A stretch of DNA of 64,000 nt from Gilvimarinus chinensis DSM 19667. GTDB taxonomy: Bacteria; Pseudomonadota; Gammaproteobacteria; Pseudomonadales; Cellvibrionaceae. The stretch lies in contig NZ_KB898707.1 in NCBI RefSeq assembly GCF_000377745.1, forward strand, positions 492,482 to 556,481, in the 5' to 3' direction. The notes below the pieces were generated by a model, which was not told the origin of the DNA, did not search any database, and saw only the letters and a program-made list of their open reading frames with translations. Both the position numbers and the translations under genes were made by a program. Positions 60,827 to 64,000 of the stretch are shown in pieces (position 1 is the first letter of the stretch; the number at the start of each line of letters is the position of its first letter).

Positions 60827-62196
60827 TGAGCACGAGCGCTAAGCCCAAAAGTCATTCGACCAAGCCGCGTACCTCGGTGCGCGGCTGGTTCGACTGGCAC
60901 AGCTGGTCAGGCATACTGCTGGGTGTGCTGCTATTTATTGTGTGTTGGGGTGGTACCTTTGCTACCATTGCCAACGAGTTAGACTGGCTCACCACACCGG
61001 CTTTACGGGTTCAACCTGTGGGCGATCCCGTACCTATTGAAGAGGCCTACCAGCGAGTACAGCAGGCATTTCCAGATGCCACTATCGGCGCGATCAGTGC
61101 TCCGCTTTATAAACGCTCGGCTTACGATGTGAGTATTAAAACCGCAGCCGGTGAGCCCCGGCATGTATACGTAGACCCTTACACCAATCGCATTACAGGA
61201 TCGGTATCCTATCTCAACATTCAGCGCTACCTGCGCGATTTTCATCGGCGCTTTTTTGCAGGTAACATCGGCTTTTATCTTGTCTGTTTAACTGCTATTC
61301 CGTTGTTTATATCGCTGGTGACCGCGCTGGTTTTTTATCGCCGGTGGTGGCAACGGTTTTTTACCTTCAATAAAGCGAGGTCTGTTCGAGCCTTTGTCAG
61401 CAATTTACATCAACTGTTGGGGTTATGGGCCATGTGGTTTGTGTTGGTCATCGCTATAACCGGCACCTGGTATCTGGCTGAGCGGGTGCGTTCGCAGTTT
61501 ATCGACGGCAAATTCTCCTACGTAGACGCGCTCCCCAGCGCCATTAAACCACTGCCGGTACTCGAGACGGGTCAACCCCAACAGCGGTCGTTTTCCGAGT
61601 TAATAAACATCGTGAAAACCTCTCGCCCCGACTTGACCGTAGGTACCGTTTACCCCGACAGAAACGGCTACTTTTACGTAGTAGGGCAATCGGAGCATTG
61701 GTTAGTGCGAGACAGAGCAAACAAAGTTTTTGTTCATCCTGATACTGGCGAAATAAAATACAATCAGCGTGCCGATGATCTTAACGCCTATTGGCGTTGG
61801 TCAAATATGGCGGACCCTCTGCATTTTGGAAATTTTGCAGGGTTAATCAGTAAGGTAGTCTGGTTTAGTTTTGGCCTCATACTGTGTTTTTTATGTTTGT
61901 CGGGCGTATGGTTGTTTGCTCGGCGTCTGCAGCGCAATAAAAAGTATCGCCGCAAAATGCGTTTCGCGTATGGCGCTATAACAGCGTCGGGGGTGCTTGT
62001 TGCTGTGTGCGCGCCACTGCCGTTATTTTTTCTTGATAAATTTGGCCCAAAAGTTAATGGGGTCGCTTATCCTGCTGAGCTTGGGGCGGGTACATTAGGC
62101 TTTCTGATTGCCTGGATTATACTGACGGTGCTTTTATCAGTGTCATGGCTATGGGTGCTGCGAGGCTCGTATGTGGCCATAGGCAAATCAAGGTGA
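60826..62196 (+). CDS. PepSY-associated membrane protein
   Basis: A 456-residue inner-membrane protein of the PepSY_TM family. It has an N-terminal WFDWHSWSGILLGVLLFIVC span, a first PepSY-like periplasmic region (PIEEAYQRVQQAFPDATIG), then spans 2-4 with conserved histidines (FHRRFF, NLHQLLGLWAMWFVL, DPLHFGNFAG). Such proteins are usually next to TonB siderophore receptors and are proposed to reduce ferric siderophores in the periplasm. The GTG start overlaps the receptor stop by one base. The function is by association. Confidence 0.88.
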   Translation: MSTSAKPKSHSTKPRTSVRGWFDWHSWSGILLGVLLFIVCWGGTFATIANELDWLTTPALRVQPVGDPVPIEEAYQRVQQAFPDATIGAISAPLYKRSAYDVSIKTAAGEPRHVYVDPYTNRITGSVSYLNIQRYLRDFHRRFFAGNIGFYLVCLTAIPLFISLVTALVFYRRWWQRFFTFNKARSVRAFVSNLHQLLGLWAMWFVLVIAITGTWYLAERVRSQFIDGKFSYVDALPSAIKPLPVLETGQPQQRSFSELINIVKTSRPDLTVGTVYPDRNGYFYVVGQSEHWLVRDRANKVFVHPDTGEIKYNQRADDLNAYWRWSNMADPLHFGNFAGLISKVVWFSFGLILCFLCLSGVWLFARRLQRNKKYRRKMRFAYGAITASGVLVAVCAPLPLFFLDKFGPKVNGVAYPAELGAGTLGFLIAWIILTVLLSVSWLWVLRGSYVAIGKSR

Positions 62197-62275
62197 ACTC
62201 CAGTTTAGGAGGCTCTGTGTCAGATCAAGCTAAAACCTTTCATTTAATAAGTTATCTGTAGTTTATTACATAGAA

Positions 62276-62303
62276 AAGCTTTGCCGCTACATACGGCAAA
62301 GCC
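62276..62303 (-). terminator. Terminator of the CTERM protein gene
   Basis: GCTTTGCCG pairs with CGGCAAAGC around 7 nt. On the minus strand TTTTC follows. It lies 84 bp after the stop of the gene at 62388. The U-run is short. Confidence 0.6.
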
Positions 62304-62387
62304 AAGCTAAAGTGGTAAAGTTGGAGATAAAGCTCCAATCATCGACTTGCAAGATCATCGAATCAATGGTTTCAAGGGAGATTGGTG

Positions 62388-62927
62388 TTAAGGGTTTTGT
62401 ATGCCTGAGAAACGGCTCTTGCGCATCACCACTAATATCATAGAAATGGCAAGTGCTATCAGTGCCCACCAAGTATTTACAGGTAATGCAGCGGGGGTTG
62501 CTGGGGCAGCCGATGAAGTTGTACCAGCAGCGAAGGTTATTGAGCTAGCTCCAAAGTTGAGTTCATTGCTAAAGGCTCCTTGTGCTGCCAGTTGATTTTG
62601 CCCGTTGTAGCAATTCCAGTTCAGACTGGCAGTAAAATCAGGTGTGTTCTCCAGCGTTGCCCCCATGCAGTCAGTTAAAGAGTAGGTGGTGGGCGAGCCA
62701 ACAATATTTCCACCGGAAATGGTCATTGTAAGGGAGATGATGTCCCCCAGAGATAAAGGGTTACCGTTGGCTACGACCGTATCGTCCCACGTAAAGGAGC
62801 CTGATCCGCTCTCCCCGTTGCTACCAGTAATGGTGAATGAGTGCGTTTGTATCGCGGCATGGGCGGCAGGAAGTACCAGAATCTGAAGTAGAATGACGTA
62901 TATCAAGCAGCACATTTTTTTTGACAT
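62388..62927 (-). CDS. Exported protein with a C-terminal CTERM-type sorting anchor
   Basis: A 179-residue protein of unknown function. The signal peptide (LIYVILLQILVLPAAHA) is followed by a beta-rich domain with GSGSFTWDD and four cysteine or aromatic turns, as in other PEP-CTERM-class proteins. The C-terminus has Pro-Val-Asn then WWALIALAISMILVVMRKSR: a membrane helix plus basic tail that resembles the IPTL/PEP-CTERM sorting signals recognised by exosortase-like enzymes. The Pro is kept but the signature differs from the standard form. The ATG at 62927 is chosen over one 18 nt upstream. No exosortase gene is in view. Confidence 0.72.
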   Translation of the reverse strand: MSKKMCCLIYVILLQILVLPAAHAAIQTHSFTITGSNGESGSGSFTWDDTVVANGNPLSLGDIISLTMTISGGNIVGSPTTYSLTDCMGATLENTPDFTASLNWNCYNGQNQLAAQGAFSNELNFGASSITFAAGTTSSAAPATPAALPVNTWWALIALAISMILVVMRKSRFSGIQNP

Positions 62928-62945
62928 TTTATAGAGTCCTAGCAA

Positions 62946-63386
62946 GGGAGTTAAATAACCGTTGATCGGGCTGCTAAACCGAGAGTCGGTTTTTACAGTT
63001 TAAATATTTGCAGCCTTACAAGAATAGCATTTTTGAAGTACTGGCTAGCATAGATTCTGAAAATAATCCGGCGAAGCATAAATTGGTGTTAGATGGAATG
63101 ATCGAGAAAGGGATATCGGCATAATAAAACCATGTGAGTACTTTATTTAAGTTTTTGGCTGCGCCATCATACGCCTTACAGGATGACAAGGCTTTTTGTG
63201 GGTGCAGTGGTAAAGGCATCCCAGTTCGTGTTTGCTCTTTATTTTGTACCGTTACTGTGCAGTCAAATTCTTGGGACAGATTTATCTTTACGGCTTTCTG
63301 AAAGGAGAGTCTGTGGTAACGCTGAGGGTTTTTAATAAAAAGGCGGCGGTCTATTTACGCACCGGAGCTTTATAAAGGGAGTGTTA
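62946..63386. other. Intergenic region before the last gene
   Basis: 441 bp without a gene that I trust. A short stretch, GGGACAGATTTATCTTTACGG (63273-63293), repeats the tail of the REP-like element at 53141. The part 63000-63240 shows nothing recognisable. The promoter of the downstream gene must lie near 63300-63370. Confidence 0.5.
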
Positions 63387-64000
63387 ATGAACGGACTACT
63401 GGAAAAGTTTGTACAGGGCGTAATGTTTGGCATGGGGATTATCGTTGTCCTTGCGCTGGCATTTCTATTCTTCGGGCAGTTTATTTTTGGTGGGGTTACC
63501 CCTTCTTTTACGGAAAACTCTGGTGTCGAGCGAGAGTATTTAGGTGTGCCCGCCATTCAGCAGGGTTATTTAGGCGTACATTCAACTCGGCTTGGCCATT
63601 TTCCCGATAAGCTGGTTGTGATTGGGGCCGGGCCCGGGGAAATCGTCGGTAAAGTGGTGGCGGAGGGGGAACCACGCGCGGGGGTAAAGCTACGCCTGTT
63701 TTTAAATGGTGCCGCGCAAAGTCAGTGGGCGGTATCGGACGAGCTGGGTGTTTATCGCATTTCTGCGCCCGAGGGGGAGTATCGTATAGACGGCCTTGAA
63801 CTGGATATGGCCGCGGCCCACGTTGCGCTTGCCGGTTTAACCCTGAGCCCTAATATTGATATTGATAGCGACACTTTCTATGTACGTAAGTCCGAGCCTG
63901 CGCAAGGTCTTCGGATCTCATTTGTAAAACCTGTCATCAAAAACGCTACCGCAAAGCGCTATGGGGCTGACGAGCCAATTGTGCTTTCCTGGCGAGAGTA
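63387..64000 (+). CDS. Membrane-anchored protein with a carboxypeptidase-regulatory-like domain, 3' end missing
   Basis: 204 codons up to the window edge with no stop. The N-terminus has one membrane span (GVMFGMGIIVVLALAFLFFG), then an extracytoplasmic part including a beta-sandwich with AGVKLRLFLNGAAQ and SDELGVYRISAPEGEYRID, which looks like a carboxypeptidase regulatory-like or similar transthyretin-type fold. AAAGGGAG before the ATG fixes the start. I do not recognise the full protein and assign no function. Confidence 0.7.
   Translation, partial: MNGLLEKFVQGVMFGMGIIVVLALAFLFFGQFIFGGVTPSFTENSGVEREYLGVPAIQQGYLGVHSTRLGHFPDKLVVIGAGPGEIVGKVVAEGEPRAGVKLRLFLNGAAQSQWAVSDELGVYRISAPEGEYRIDGLELDMAAAHVALAGLTLSPNIDIDSDTFYVRKSEPAQGLRISFVKPVIKNATAKRYGADEPIVLSWRE

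Noticed and set aside
1-64000. CRISPR array
   Set aside because: No regularly spaced direct repeats and no cas genes were seen.

Overview
The window looks like chromosomal DNA from a Gammaproteobacterium of the Cellvibrionales type (relatives of Saccharophagus, Teredinibacter, Cellvibrio). This is an inference from protein character: glycoside hydrolases exported as lipoproteins with polyserine linkers (GH9, GH5), a Vfr-like CRP, a Fur whose first zinc motif reads CLDT, and housekeeping gene order (smpB/ratA/rnfH, bamE|fur, recN|grpE-dnaK-dnaJ). No 16S rRNA or species marker is present.

Layout. 0-2.4 kb: 5' part of metY, then a ROK kinase and cutC. 2.5-11.3 kb: a urea/allophanate nitrogen-scavenging block (urtABCDE, an FCD-type GntR regulator and atzF). 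Both atzF and the regulator gene carry a sigma-54 -24/-12 element followed by the same TGTATACA-type palindrome. 11.3-17.4 kb: an MFS carrier, two DUF4136 lipoproteins, a Met/His-rich outer-membrane protein and a large FG-GAP-like lipoprotein. 17.4-21.6 kb: two NSS transporters around smpB, ratA and rnfH. 21.7-27.8 kb: a phosphorelay cassette (hybrid kinase, response regulator, Hpt-REC-REC-GGDEF). 27.8-34.6 kb: bamE, fur, recN with a LexA box, and grpE-dnaK-dnaJ with two sigma-32 promoters. 34.8-42 kb: a sugar-catabolic operon, crp/vfr, osmC and a GH9 cellulase. 42-44.6 kb: a BigR/SqrR-type persulfide operon with two palindromic operators. 44.6-47.2 kb: waaC and gltX.

47.2-53.2 kb is the accessory region. 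It holds three copies of a long palindromic repeat, a Doc toxin with a small non-Phd-like antitoxin, a broken and an intact tRNA-Ala(GGC), each behind its own promoter, and then an AT-rich two-reverse-transcriptase operon. I read that operon as a type 3 defense-associated RT system (drt3a-drt3b). Just downstream of drt3b is an unannotated RNA that I can fold by hand: a 14-bp long-range helix (52766-52779 with 52924-52937) encloses local hairpins, a UUCG hairpin and a CACACACA tract. This is a strong candidate for the ncRNA and template of the system, and is the most interesting item here.

53.2-64 kb: a membrane-bound AraC-family regulator, GH16 and GH5 enzymes, an AEC carrier, a TonB siderophore receptor with a Fur-box-like site and a PepSY-TM protein, a CTERM-anchored exported protein, and the start of a membrane-anchored protein that leaves the window. 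All domain and family calls come from reading the sequence; no database search was possible.
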